Source: Coffea arabica
Taxonomy: Eukaryota > Streptophyta > Magnoliopsida > Gentianales > Rubiaceae
NCBI RefSeq assembly: GCF_036785885.1
Contig: NC_092326.1
Span: 44,159,072 to 44,223,071 of the forward strand
Reading direction: 5' to 3'
Length of the DNA: 64,000 nucleotides
Shown here: positions 11,240 to 22,827 of the stretch, in pieces
Layout: each line of letters begins with the position of its first letter
Numbering within the stretch: the first letter of the stretch is position 1
Program-made: the position numbers and the translations under genes
The notes under the pieces: generated by a model
Databases searched by the model: none
Told to the model about the DNA's origin: nothing
What the model saw: only the letters and a program-made list of their open reading frames with translations

Positions 11240-14200
11240 TGGGTTAAGTAGGAGGTCTTCTATTTTTTTCCTTACAATGGGGGTCAAGCCCGTTACATAG
11301 CGACTAATCTAGGTAAAACAACACCATAAATATCTTGTCCCAATAGTTTTTTGAGATGGTGCGGAGGGTCCCTAAAATTAGTCATTGTTGGAGCCAAACT
11401 TCTTCCCATCTTTGCTAAGTAATCTGTGCATATATTCCCTTCACGCCATGCATGAACTATTTGATAATCTGACTCTTTTGTTAGCATACTCCTTGTCTTC
11501 TCAATTTGATTCTAGTGTTGGCTATCCCTTGTTGCTTTCTTGATTAGTATTATGACTACTCCTAAGTCCGTTTCTAGGATTCCTTTCTTGTACCCCTTAT
11601 TCACTACTAATTGGATTCCCAGTAGCACACCCCATAGTTCTGCTGCTACATTACTTGTTTTTCCAATATTTGCATTGAATCCTGCTATCCATTAACCTTG
11701 CTCATTTCTTAGTAAGCCTCCTGCAGTGGCACTTCCTAGATTATGCTTAGAAACTCCATCAACATTCATTTTTACCCATCCTTGTGACGGCTTCTCCCAA
11801 TAGATATATTTCATCTCTTTAGCCACTTGGAACTCTTTTTTAGTTCAACTCCTATGCCACTAGGGCTTGCTATACTATATGTTATCGGTGTACCTTCATC
11901 TTTCTTACTATTTCTTGGTGCACTTTCTCATTTCTTGCTGTCCATATTGAATGGGTCACTTGTTGAAACAACATTGGCTAGTATACCTTTTTTTGTTTCC
12001 TTACCATTTAACATTCCAATCAATCCAGTGTATTAGCTCCTTCGATTTAAACTGTCTCCATTTTAATTGGTATACCATATCCTGCTAACCCAATTACAGT
12101 CCCTCAGGGCCTGAATTGCATTTTCTCTCCTTTTTCCACACATATAACAATTCCCATCTATATGAAGATGTCTTCTGTATTTCTCTGCATTAGTTAATAG
12201 TTGACCATGTCTTGCTAGCCACAGAAGAAATTACCATATGTTTGGGCCTTTGAGTTTCCATATCTTCTCCTAATTGGGGTCAACTTGTTGTAGTTCTTCC
12301 ATTTGTCTATCCATCTCATATACTGATGCAAAAGTTCCCACTTGGTTCAAGTCTCCATGTTAGTTTGTCTTTGTTTGTTGGATTTTCATTTACTCTAATG
12401 GGCCTAACTTCCTCCATCTATTGATGACTCAAGTATTGTGCTAATAAAGTCCAATCCCAGTTTTCATTAATACAATAGTCACCCACCTTTTTCATATACT
12501 CCTCTTGTGGCACCTCCTTAATTGTACTATTTATTATTAGCTTCTGTAAGACCCATGGATTAGTCCAAAAATTGATAGTTCTCCCATTTCCAACCCTCTT
12601 TATCAACCTTTTAAGCATGAGTTTCCCCTCTTCTACCATATTCCTCCATATGTGCAACTTCCTAACTTTCTTTTCCATTGGAAATCCGTTGTCTCCCTCA
12701 TATCTTTTTTTAATTACTTTGGCCCATAGCACATCTTTCTGTTTCAAATACTCCAATTGGTTTTGGCCAACAATGCCCTGTTTATACTTTTCAATCTTCT
12801 GACCCCCAATCTTCTTCTACTCCTAGTTTGTGTGAGAATGTCCTAGTTTACCATATGTATTTTTCTTCTTTCAATTCCTTTTCCCCAGATAAATTCTCTA
12901 CTTTTTTCTATTTTGTTGGTAATCATAGCTAGTAACAACGTTGTTTGCATTGCATGTGTTGGGATTGTGGATACTACTATTTTTACAACTATAGTTCTAG
13001 TAGCATAAGACATGCATTTGCTTTTCCACCCTTGCAGCTTCATATTCACTTTTTCTATAATTTCTAAATACAATCTCTTAGTAACTCTTCAGTGTAGCAA
13101 TAACATTCCCAATAACATTCTCAGAGCAGTACAGATTAAACTTCTTCAAACTCATACTCTTTCCTAAAGCTTCACAGAGCTTTGCTAGCATTGCCCGTAT
13201 CAAATTTGAGATCATCTGTAAAGAAAAGATGTGATATTTCTAGCCCCCTTCTTCAAATCTTAATTGGTGTCTAGCTTCCTTATTCTACTTTGTCTCAAAT
13301 TAGGTGCACCAATCTCTCTATGCAGAGCACAAAAAGGTAAGCTGAAATGGGGTCACCTTGCCTTAGTCACTTGTTAGGAATGAAAGTTGGAGTTCTTTCT
13401 CTGTTCCACAGTTCCTCCATTGACAATACCTAGACACAACTCATGATCAAGTCAAATATATCTATAGGAATTTGCATCATCTCCATGTTTCTTTTGGGAA
13501 ACCCTAACTTAGTTCATCGTACACCTTCTGCAAATCCACCTTTACTGCAACATATCCTTTCTTTCCTTTCTTTCTTCTCATATAATGTATAACCTCCTGT
13601 GCTATTATCACGTTATCCTCAATTTGTCTCCCCAGGATAAAACTACACTGATTTAGGGCTATTAAATCCTTTATCAATGGTCTCACTCTATCCATAAAGA
13701 TTTTTGTCACTACCTTATAAGCAACAATGCATAAAGATATGGGCCGAAATTGTTTTATATGCTCTAGGCTGGGGATTTTAGGAATTAAACCAATTAGTGC
13801 ACCATTTATTTCCTTAGGCTTGTATCTATCTTTGAATGTGGAGTCTACAAAGTCTAGTGTAGATCCACTGACCGTGCTCTAGAACTTTTGGTAGAATCCT
13901 GGAATATTCTATCTGGTCCCAGCAACTTGTCTGCTTTGATATTAAATATGGCTGTTCTGATTTCCTTTGGCACCACCCTTCTACTCAAAACTCACAATCT
14001 TCTTCTCTCTATCTATGGATAGGAACCCATTATTAATATGTTGTCTTCTACTTGTAGCATTCTCCATCTCATATAGTTTTTAGAAATAGCTCCTGACCAT
14101 CTGTTGCAATTCTCCTCTATTGTGCTGCCAATTTTCTTTATCATCTTTCAGGCATGCTATTCTTCTTTTTCTTCTTTTAATGATTGCTATAGTATGAAAA

Positions 14201-15162
14201 TCTTTCATAATTCTTTCCCCATATTTCAGCCAATTGACCTTTTCCTTTTGATACCAAAATGTTTCCTCCTAGTCTAGGGTGGAGTTATACTCTCGCAATA
14301 GCTTCCTCTCCAATTTCTCCAGTTTTGTATCTGGGCCCCCATCGAGTTTCCTTTGCCCCCCTCTAGTCTAGCCAGACATCTCTTTTTCTATGGAATATGT
14401 TCCCAAACAACTCCTATTCTATGTCAGTAGATTCTTCATAAGATTTTCATTCTTCATGCTCAAATCTCTTTCTGTTTGTTTCCAGATCTCTCCAACTTAT
14501 TTTGCTAGTTTTGGATGACTAAACTAGGCTAGCTTAAACTTTCCTGCTTTTTTTTTTCTTTCAACCTTCTTAGTTCTCTCTCCATTTCCAGCAGGAGTGG
14601 ATGGTGGTCTGAATGTGTGCACATCAAGTGCTTAACTTCAACATTAGGAAAATTCATATGCTAGTCAGAGTTACACATGCTCCTATCTAGCATTTTCCTT
14701 ACATTTGCTGTTATTTTCTTCCATTATTCCAAGTAAGTGCTGGATCTATCTATCCACAACTGTGCATACACTCTCTTAGTGTTATCTGACTCGACTATTG
14801 AAAGGGTTTTCCTCCCTCTTTCTTCATGGCCTTCACTATTTCATTTAGATCTCCAATAATTAGCCATGGAAAATTAATCACACTCCCCACTGCAACTAAG
14901 AAATTCCCTAGTTTCCTTCTAATAGCATCATTTGGAAACGCATATATAGCAGACAATAGCCATTCTTCTTATTCTTCTTAATAACTGCTTTAATGATTTG
15001 TTTATTTTTTGTTAGAATTTCAACTGTTACCTTCTCAGGATCCCAAAATAGCCAAATTCCACTTAAGAAATCTTGTGCCTCTACAGAGGATCTTCTACTC
15101 AGTTTAGACATATGGATTATCCTCCCTGCTTTGAAACTAGGTGTTCTAGTCTCTACAAGGAT
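11240..15162 (-). mobile_element. L1-type LINE, 3' part (rest of ORF2 and 3' tail)
   Basis: Minus-strand non-LTR retrotransposon. In order from 15162 downward it shows the endonuclease domain continuing as ILVETRTPSF, reverse-transcriptase sequences (RVRPLIKDLIALNQCSFILG and VDLQKVYD at 13710-13504), the RT C-terminal region (LQGWKSKCMSYATRT at 13073-12843), the zf-RVT-like region (FWTNPWVLQKL at 12756-12418), and an RNase H-like C-terminus (HAWREGNICTDYLAKMG at 11487-11293). It ends in a T-rich run on the plus strand, which is an A-rich tail on the element's own strand. The frames are broken by many stops and shifts. The 5' part lies at 22828-24640. Confidence 0.9.
11293..15162 (-). pseudogene. 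LINE ORF2 (endonuclease/reverse transcriptase/RNase H), broken
   Basis: ORF2 begins at an ATG at 22928 with MKLLSWNCKGA, the conserved start of plant L1 endonucleases. It runs about 100 bp, is cut by the LTR insertion after ...LEILIL, and resumes here at ...ILVETR. The stop TAA is at 11295-11293 after a C-terminal RNase H-like segment. Reverse transcriptase copies element RNA at the target site; the endonuclease nicks the target. Many frameshifts and stops make this copy inactive. Confidence 0.85.
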
Positions 15163-16510
15163 TGTGACCACCCAATCACCCCTTAGAGTGTAACCTAAAG
15201 TTTAGCGGACCGCTTACCCAACTCTCGTCAGAACTCACTCACTAATATTATTTTAAAAAATAATATTAATCCCAAAGTAAACATGAAACTTCTCAATCAA
15301 ACATTACAAATTATCCAACTTTTCAAAACATTCATATTTATATGCGTAACTAAATGAATAGACATACAAATTGTTCAATCAATTCACTAAGTACAACTAC
15401 AGTGGTAATTACTTAAATTGAAAACTGCAACTCTTAAACTTACTATTTTTTGGATCCATAATTCCAACCCCTGTTAAGGAAAACAAACTAAAAAGATGAG
15501 TAAAATCGAGTGAAATTTCAAGAAAAACATGCAGTCAGATTGACAAGATAACAATCACATATATCAAAATCTTAAAACAAAGAAAACAAATAATTACAAT
15601 CGAAGTCATTAACAGTTTACATATTCAAATAAATAATTTAACATAGTAAGAAAAGGATACAAGTACTGATACGGTGGTTCCCGCCAGATTCTAGATAAAG
15701 TACTTAGTCCCATTCAGGATTCAAGTGCTGATTCAATCGATACGGTGGCTCCTACCAGATTTCAGGCGTAACACTTAGTCTCGTTCAGTATTTCACTTGT
15801 AATTTAAAAGGATACATTTGGCTCTTGCAAGCTAGTTCCAGCAGCGTTTTTCGAGTCCGTTGACACTCCATCAACATTTGAAATGCAACAATAAATAATG
15901 CCTGTAGATCACTGCTTTATGCCAATTTTCATCCATCGATCATCCTCTTTTATTGGGCTCAAACACCTCAAGTCAAATGAGTGGTAATAATCGAGTATAT
16001 TGATTTCAGAGGATGCATTTAGTGGATTAAACAAGAAATAGGATCCATGGTTTGTCAATTGTCTCGATCAAACTCTTGTTGGCTCAATTTGACTAACTAG
16101 CCGATAAGGTTTGGGATCCTAATCACGAGTATAGTCTATGATATAACATTTTCAACCAACTATCAAATCATGCACATGTATATCAGTTCACTGTAAACAG
16201 GATAACAAGAGTTCAGTCAAATTAGGTCGAGTACAATAAAGTACACACTAACCTATTCAATATCAAGTCAAGCAAACTTGTAGGTCGAGTGCGCTAAAAT
16301 ATACACTCGATTTTGAAATATCAAGTCAATATATCTAACAATTTCAAACAACAAGCCACATGAAATATCAATCAAATAAATCACATGGTCCTAACATGCA
16401 GTTGAAACACTCACCGACTTATCGCAATCTTTACACTTCAATCACAAGTTTGCCTCCTTGGCTACTCTTGAATCCTGCGATCATATATAGTAGAGCATGC
16501 GAATAGTAAT

Positions 16511-19500
16511 TGTATACACCAAATTTTTGATTTGTTAACTTTATTTGTTTGATTAATTTAATCTTAACTTTATTTGTTCCAAATCTAGGGTTTTTCTTTA
16601 TTTTTGTTTTATTTTATGTTTATTTTTATTTTTATTTTGTTCTGGTTTATTTTATTGTTCATTTTGGGTTTTCATACTAAATTTTGAAAAAAAAGAAGAA
16701 AAAGAAAAAGCATTCAAAAAATATGATTTAGTCGTTTGTAATTTAAATTTAATGCTTTCTTGAAAGTGAAAAAAAGAAAAAAGTGAAAAATGATGAAAAA
16801 TGAAAAATGAAAGAAAAAGATTGAAAATGGCAATTTTGTTGTTTTAGTTTGTTTATTTTGATGTAAAATTGTTGTTTTTTATTACTTAGATTTTATTATC
16901 ATTTTTGTTAAATTAATCTCAAAAAAAAAAAATACGCGACATTGTTGCTGCGTTTTTCGCAGCTTTGCAAGGAGGGGCTCAGGAGACCTTAGGCTGCAAA
17001 TATAGAAGAGATGTTTTGAGTGTTTAGGGTTGGGATGTCCCAGATAAATAGATAGAGGATTGACAGCCGCAAGAGGGGAGAGGTTTTGAGAAAGCAACAA
17101 AAAGAAAGGAGGGGAGCAGCCGCAAGGGAAGGAGCTAGAGTTGGCGGCTGAGTGAAAGAAAAGCTGAGAGAGAGTAAAAGAGAGGGACCCGAGAGGGGAG
17201 TTAGCCATCGGTTGAGAGGAAAAGGAAAGGGGGGCTGAGTAGGGAAAAAATAGAAAAAGGAAAGCTACGGGGGACTTGGGGGGGATGACGGCTGGGTTGA
17301 TGAAAAGTGGAAAAACCAGGGAAAAACAAGGGGGAGAAAGAGGCGGCTGGTTGAGCAAGGAAAAGGACATACCAGAGAGAGAGCTAGAGAGGGTAATGGC
17401 GAGGTTTTTGAGAGAGAGCAAGAAACCAGAGAAGCTACGGGCAAGAGCCGAGGGTTTCAGAAACGGGAGGAAGAAAACGTCTTCGGGTAAGAGCGAAGAA
17501 AGCCAGGGAAATCTCGGACAGTGAGGAAGACAAGAGGAGAACAAGGGTTTCGCAGGGATCCGTTTTGCAAGAATCCGGATTTGGGTTTAACTCCTAAAAG
17601 GCCAAAGGGAAAAACAACCGGAAGACCACCAAATCTGGCCGTGAAGGAACTGTACTCTCCGCTGCACCAATTTCGGTTTCAAACGAAAACGCAATCTTGC
17701 TCGGCCCAGCAACTCAGGTGATCGTTCTTGCTTATCCTTTTTTTGCTTTAACACTATTTTCATGAGAATGCAAGCCCACAAGCCATGAACCTTGCGTTAT
17801 TCTGCTGCTGTTAATATTTTATAGTCATGAATACGACCGTATCATTCAGATTTTTATGAACATTAAGTGCTGGTCTTTTCAATCATTTGATGCATCTTCG
17901 TTAGTCTCTAATTGGTCTGACCAAAGGAACAAGAGAATAATGGCGATAATCTTGCAATTACGAATTAAAAGCCTCATTTTTTTTAGTTAGTTAAAATCAT
18001 AATTTTTCTCCCTATTTACCTTGTCAATAGCCTTCTCGACATGAGTTGTCTAATCTGGGCTGGTTGCTGCCATGTTAACATAGTCATGTTTTTTTTGTGT
18101 GGCTTGCCGAGGCTTTTAGTCAATTTGTGAAGCTTGGAGTCTGCTTGTTGTGCGATCGTTGTGCGATGCTTGAATTTACTGCAAGTTGCTTTTGTTTTTC
18201 TGCATAACCGCGGTCAGTGACATGGTTGGATATGTTGGGAATGGACAATCGTTTTTTGGTGAGGTTAACAGTGTGGGTTTGAGGTTATAGCATTTGGGTT
18301 TGGTTAAGTGAATCAGGAGGCTTGGCTTGATTTTATTCCACATAGACATCCCAGCATCAAGGAAAGTCGCGGCAATGTTGCAATTAGAAAATGCAGAAAT
18401 GTTTTTTGATGTTTGCAACTTGTTTCTGGTTTGTTTTGGTCAGAAATTAGCATGAATGCAGATCATTTTTGATGTACTTTTGAGTCCGAAAACTCATGGT
18501 ATGATATTGTTGAAATTGCCAAATATCTAGGAGTTGTGCACTTCAAAGGAAAAAACGCAGCAAGGGAAAGCTGCTGCATTTTTTCTTTCTTTTCTCTGCC
18601 GCGTTTCCTTTCCTTTAGTTACTAGTTAAGTTTTGCACTTCAGTTTCATGTTTGATCTTGTGTTGAGGGAAGCAAGGGAAGGTTGGTTGTTGAGTTTGCA
18701 TGTTGAAATGTTTGGATCATGTTCGAACACTAAAAATTCTTGCTGCATTCTGTTTCGGCTGCATTCTGTTGCTGCATTCTTTTTTACCTCTGGCAACTAT
18801 CATTCCAGACTTTCTGTTTTGATTTTTGCAAGAGAGGTGGAATGGTTGGGTTGATTGATAATTGGAGAGTTTGTGTCTTGTGATTGATGTTCATTGGTAA
18901 TGTTAAGGTTGGCATTGAAACACAATAGGTTGCAGCAAAGATGTTAGCTGAAACTTTGTAGAAGCATAAGCTACGTGGGTTGCATGCATTTTGCATGAGT
19001 AATTTTCTGAAATATTTACATTCCAACCCCCCAAGTCTCCCTTTGTTGCACTAGGACCCAATCAATTGAATAATTTCATCAATTTGGTCCTTGGCAGCTT
19101 TAATTTTTGCAATTTCATTGTTTGTTTGCTTCAATTAATTACCATAGCTTGTTTTAATTGCATTTAAGTCATGACTTTAGGGGCTTTGTACCAAGTGAGC
19201 TTATGTTTGCTTATTTTCTTTAATTTTTCCAAATAAATTGGTACCTTGACCATTTCTTTTATTTTGGAGAATAAATAAGTAACTTCACTCCATTAGAGTT
19301 CCATTTCAAGGGAGGTATAATTTCTTTTATCCTTTTTTGTCTCTCCTATGTGATCCAACGTGCTACGTGAAAATTGCATGTCTACTTGCTTTCCTTGTTT
19401 TTCTTTAATTCCTTTCTTTAGTTCCTTTATTTCATTTACTTTTGCTTTTTATTTAAATTATTCTTTTATGGGGTATGTGTACACCTCTTGGCTTGTAATA

Positions 19501-20919
19501 GATAGGGTTTGAAAAGCACTTGATGAAGACCTATTGAAGACGTGTGCCTAGCTAGCAAATGTAATAGATCCATTAGTTTGGTTGCTTGCTTTTTGTGGCT
19601 ATGTGTTAATTTGCTTTATTAGTTTCTTGCATCTAGTCGAGCATGCTAAGTGTTATGTGCTATGTGTTTATGAGTGTTTGACATGTCTACTCGCTTTCCA
19701 TAGCCATGAATGAATGTGATGGATGAATGTACGTTTCCACTAGTCCAACGCTAGTAGGAATTCATAGAATGAGCTAGTCCAACGCTAGACCCTTAGGGAT
19801 TTCTCTCGTGAGTCCATACTCGCATGTTTCACTTCATTTCATGCATTTTTCTTAGTTTTATCCTTTGGCATGCTCCTAGAACCTTTTTCCCCTCATTTTA
19901 GGATTTTTGCACCTCATGCTAGTTATAGGGTACATTTGCTTGAACAGTCCCCTTTCGATAAGGGAAACGAGCGAGTGTGGCTACAAAATAGCCTTAGCAC
20001 GCTAGTTCTCCCTTCTAATCGAAGGGAAAATTAAAGTCACAAAGTTAGGACTCCCCGTTCCCGTCTTGATGCATTCCTATAGGATTCATGCATTTTACTC
20101 ATTCACATACACTTCTACTTTATATTCTAACCCTTTTTCCACATTCTCACTTCACACTACTTTGATTTTGCACGTTTTCACTCAACTACTTACACTTTAT
20201 AATATCACTCGCACACATGGATTTTATGTTATCTCACATACATTTTCACGTTATTACTTTACTCACCTTACCTTGTAAATACATTTGCACACCTCCACTT
20301 ACATCTTATTTTTTTTATTACTTTTCTCATTTCACACAAGCTCACATTTTCACATGGCATGCATTCCACTCATTTTTACGTCATTTAGGATTATGTGTGA
20401 CCTCTCCAAAGGATCATTATTGGGCTTCACAATTAATGTGATTGGCACCATTCAACCTTTGAAGAGAAATTTCCCCATGTCCCCCTAGGTCTAGGTTTGT
20501 GCATTCATATAGTTCATCCAACATGCGATACATACCTTGGGTAGAAAATTAGGAAACGTGGGGCTAAGTCACGCAACTAGCTTTGGCTAGGGTAAGGGAG
20601 TGCCTTAGGCTCCGCCTTTGCCTTCTCCCTTACCAAACGTGACCCCTGATCCCTTTCTTTGGTTATGTAGACCTAAAAGTTTTCAAAAAGGGTTTGTTTA
20701 CTTTTTCATTCAAAAACAAAAATCATTTTTGGGTGACTTGGTACACCCTAACTCTATATCAAGTGGCGACTCCATTTTTCATACATAAAACCCTTTTGAA
20801 CTTTACTTGACCAAAACCGTCGCATTTTACAATCCCACGGTCTTTGCTTTCACTTCTACACACGTTCACACACACTACACACACTACTCTCACACCACAT
20901 CAAAAAGTGGGGCGCGACA
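16511..20919 (+). mobile_element. 4.4-kb solo LTR, Tat/Ogre-like, nested in the Tekay-like LTR
   Basis: Starts TGTATACACCAAATTTTTG at 16511 and ends AAAGTGGGGCGCGACA at 20919. It has a perfect 5-bp target duplication GTAAT at 16506-16510 and 20920-20924. Near the 3' end it has GGTACACCCTAACTC and AAGTGGCGACTCC, followed by the GGGGCGCGACA terminus, which are typical of the very long LTRs of the Tat/Ogre group. There is no primer-binding site after the end and no gag-pol frame, so it is a solo LTR. A purine-rich stretch at 17040-17530 gives open frames on both strands that are composition effects. A repeat with TAGTCCAACGCTAG occurs at 19741 and 19773. Confidence 0.8.
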
Positions 20920-21613
20920 GTAATAAGGCTTCTAAATTACATCAAGATCTAAGATCAAAAGCGACTAAACCTGAGTTTTTAAATCACTACTCAAACTGTC
21001 AAATTTTCAACAAACATATCTCATATTTTTCTTCAAAATTCACAAAATTTTCTTGTTCAATTATAGTGAAAAATCACGTACATGATAGATCAATGTCTCA
21101 TGCAAAATATAAAGTAAAAGTAGGTCAATTCTAGTCATGAAATTTTAAAAAAAAAATGTGGCAAGACTCTTGAGATTCAAAATTGAAAATTTTGAGAAAT
21201 AAAACATTTTGGAGCAAATCAGTTTCTTCCTCGTAAATTTCGTTGTTTCAATAATCCAACATATATGTGAAAATCAAAATCTTGTCAAGTGCCTTGAGAC
21301 AAAATATGTCCAAATTACGACACAGATTCTTGCAATAAAGTTGAAATTCTCTCTTGCCTTCTTGGCTAAGCCTAACAAAATTTTTAACAAGGACTTGACA
21401 ATCTTTTCTCCAAAATTCTAACTTTTCTTACTTAGATTCATGGCAAAAATTCAATAAATCATAACTAACATGTCAAGAAGCATTTGGCTCATGTTCTTAG
21501 TAACAAAATTCATCAAAAATTCACTGATAAAAACTCTAAATTAAACTATATGTTTTATGCATCAAAGTTGAAAATTTAGAGTATAACTTGAAAAACATGA
21601 AATCCTATATAAA

Positions 21614-22025
21614 GAGAGCATATTCTCTGTCCAATTTTCTATCCAATATAAAACTACGTAGTTTCACTTATTATATCTGTTGATGTGGCAACTAAAAATA
21701 GGTGACTGTTTGGCTGCCTTATACTTCTTTTTCTTTCTTCTTTTTTGGATTTCCTTTGTTTACACAACTTCGTTACAATTCTCATCTTTTTTAAAACAAA
21801 GTATTAAAGATTTCAAATACAAAAGAATATTTAAAAAAGATGGGAATTGTAACAATGTTGTATAAACAAAGAAAACCCAAAAAAGAAGAAAGAAAAAGAA
21901 GTATAAGGCAGCCAAACGCCACCTATTTTTAGTTGCCACATCATCAGATATAATAAAGTGAAACTATGTAGTTTCACATTGGACAAAAAATTGGACACAA
22001 AATATTGGACAGAGGATCTGCTCTC
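21614..22025. mobile_element. Mutator-type MITE, 412 bp, with 9-bp target duplication
   Basis: The element is one large hairpin. The left arm runs inward from GAGAGCATATTCTCTGTCCA, and the right arm, read in reverse complement, starts GAGAGCAGATCCTCTGTCCA. The arms stay paired for about 190 bp, including AAAAATAGGTG, GGCTGCCTTATACTTC and ACAATTC. The flanks carry a perfect 9-bp direct repeat CTATATAAA at 21605-21613 and 22026-22034, the size expected for Mutator-like elements. No coding capacity. It sits inside the Tekay-like LTR and so is younger than it. Confidence 0.88.
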
Positions 22026-22827
22026 CTATATAAAGTTCTAAACTAAATTAAATAGATTACATACCAAAACTAAAAATTACAACATAATTTGACAAAAATA
22101 TGAAATTTTTCATAAAGATCCTTCTTTTATCTTCTATAACATCATACATCAATTAAACTTAAAGATAAGGAAAGAAAAATTAGGTACCTAACTAATTTCA
22201 CCTCTTTACCTCCAAAATCTAGAATGGAAAGGAAATCAAGAAAGTTGAAAAGTTTTCTTTCCTTTAAGAACTCCTCCAAAAACTTCCTCCCAAACTTGTC
22301 TCAAAGATTTACGAAGTGGATTAGGGTTTCCTCTCTTATTTTCTTACTAATTAGACAAGAAATCAAGACTAGAAATTTAATGTTGTTCTCCCTCTTTTTC
22401 TTCTCAAAATTTCATCCAAGGGTACCCAAAAGAAGAAGAAATGTGAATGAAACGGAAGTTTGGGTTGAATAAAAATCAAACTTGGTTTTGGTCAAGATTT
22501 TATGGATGCTTGACATGTGACAACACAAGATGAAATCCTTATCTAATTATTTTTAAATCACTAAAATATCTAACTCATCTCTAATTATCTCTTGACACCT
22601 TATAACACCATAAGCCTTTTACACAAAACTTTCTCTTGTTTACCCAATTTATTGCACACATCTCACTAATTGTTCACATAGCATAATGCACTATAAAACT
22701 CAACATGCACCAAGTTAAATAAGCCAATAGAATAAAAATCATGATTCAACCATCAAATCAGTCACAATTTCAAGGCAAGTAAGTTAAACTAATAAAAACA
22801 TAAGAAACGAATTTTCGGATCCTCACA

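Larger units (their letters stand above)
15163..22827 (-). mobile_element. Solo LTR, Ty3/gypsy Tekay/Del-like, carrying later insertions
   Basis: On the minus strand it starts TGTGAGGATCCGAAAATTCG at 22827 and ends GGTGATTGGGTGGTCACA at 15163, the TG...CA borders of an LTR. It is flanked by near-identical 5-bp repeats (plus strand AGGAT 15158-15162 and AGAAT 22828-22832), and removing it rejoins the LINE endonuclease reading. After subtracting the internal Tat-like insertion it is about 3.25 kb. No gag or pol frame is visible, so it looks like a solo LTR left by recombination. The left part has two copies of a GATACGGTGG-containing unit (15669-15780). Lineage is from the look of the termini and length; a search is needed to confirm it. 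Confidence 0.7.

Noticed and set aside
16882..17544. 220-codon minus-strand frame and several plus-strand frames in the same place
   Set aside because: They come from a purine-rich stretch within a solo LTR; Ser/Leu/Pro/Phe bias and lack of domains argue against a gene.
15163..22827. A complete LTR retrotransposon with two LTRs and internal genes
   Set aside because: I looked for repeated terminal blocks and for gag, RT or integrase motifs. Left and right ends do not resemble each other beyond the borders and no pol motif was found, so solo LTRs are the simpler reading.
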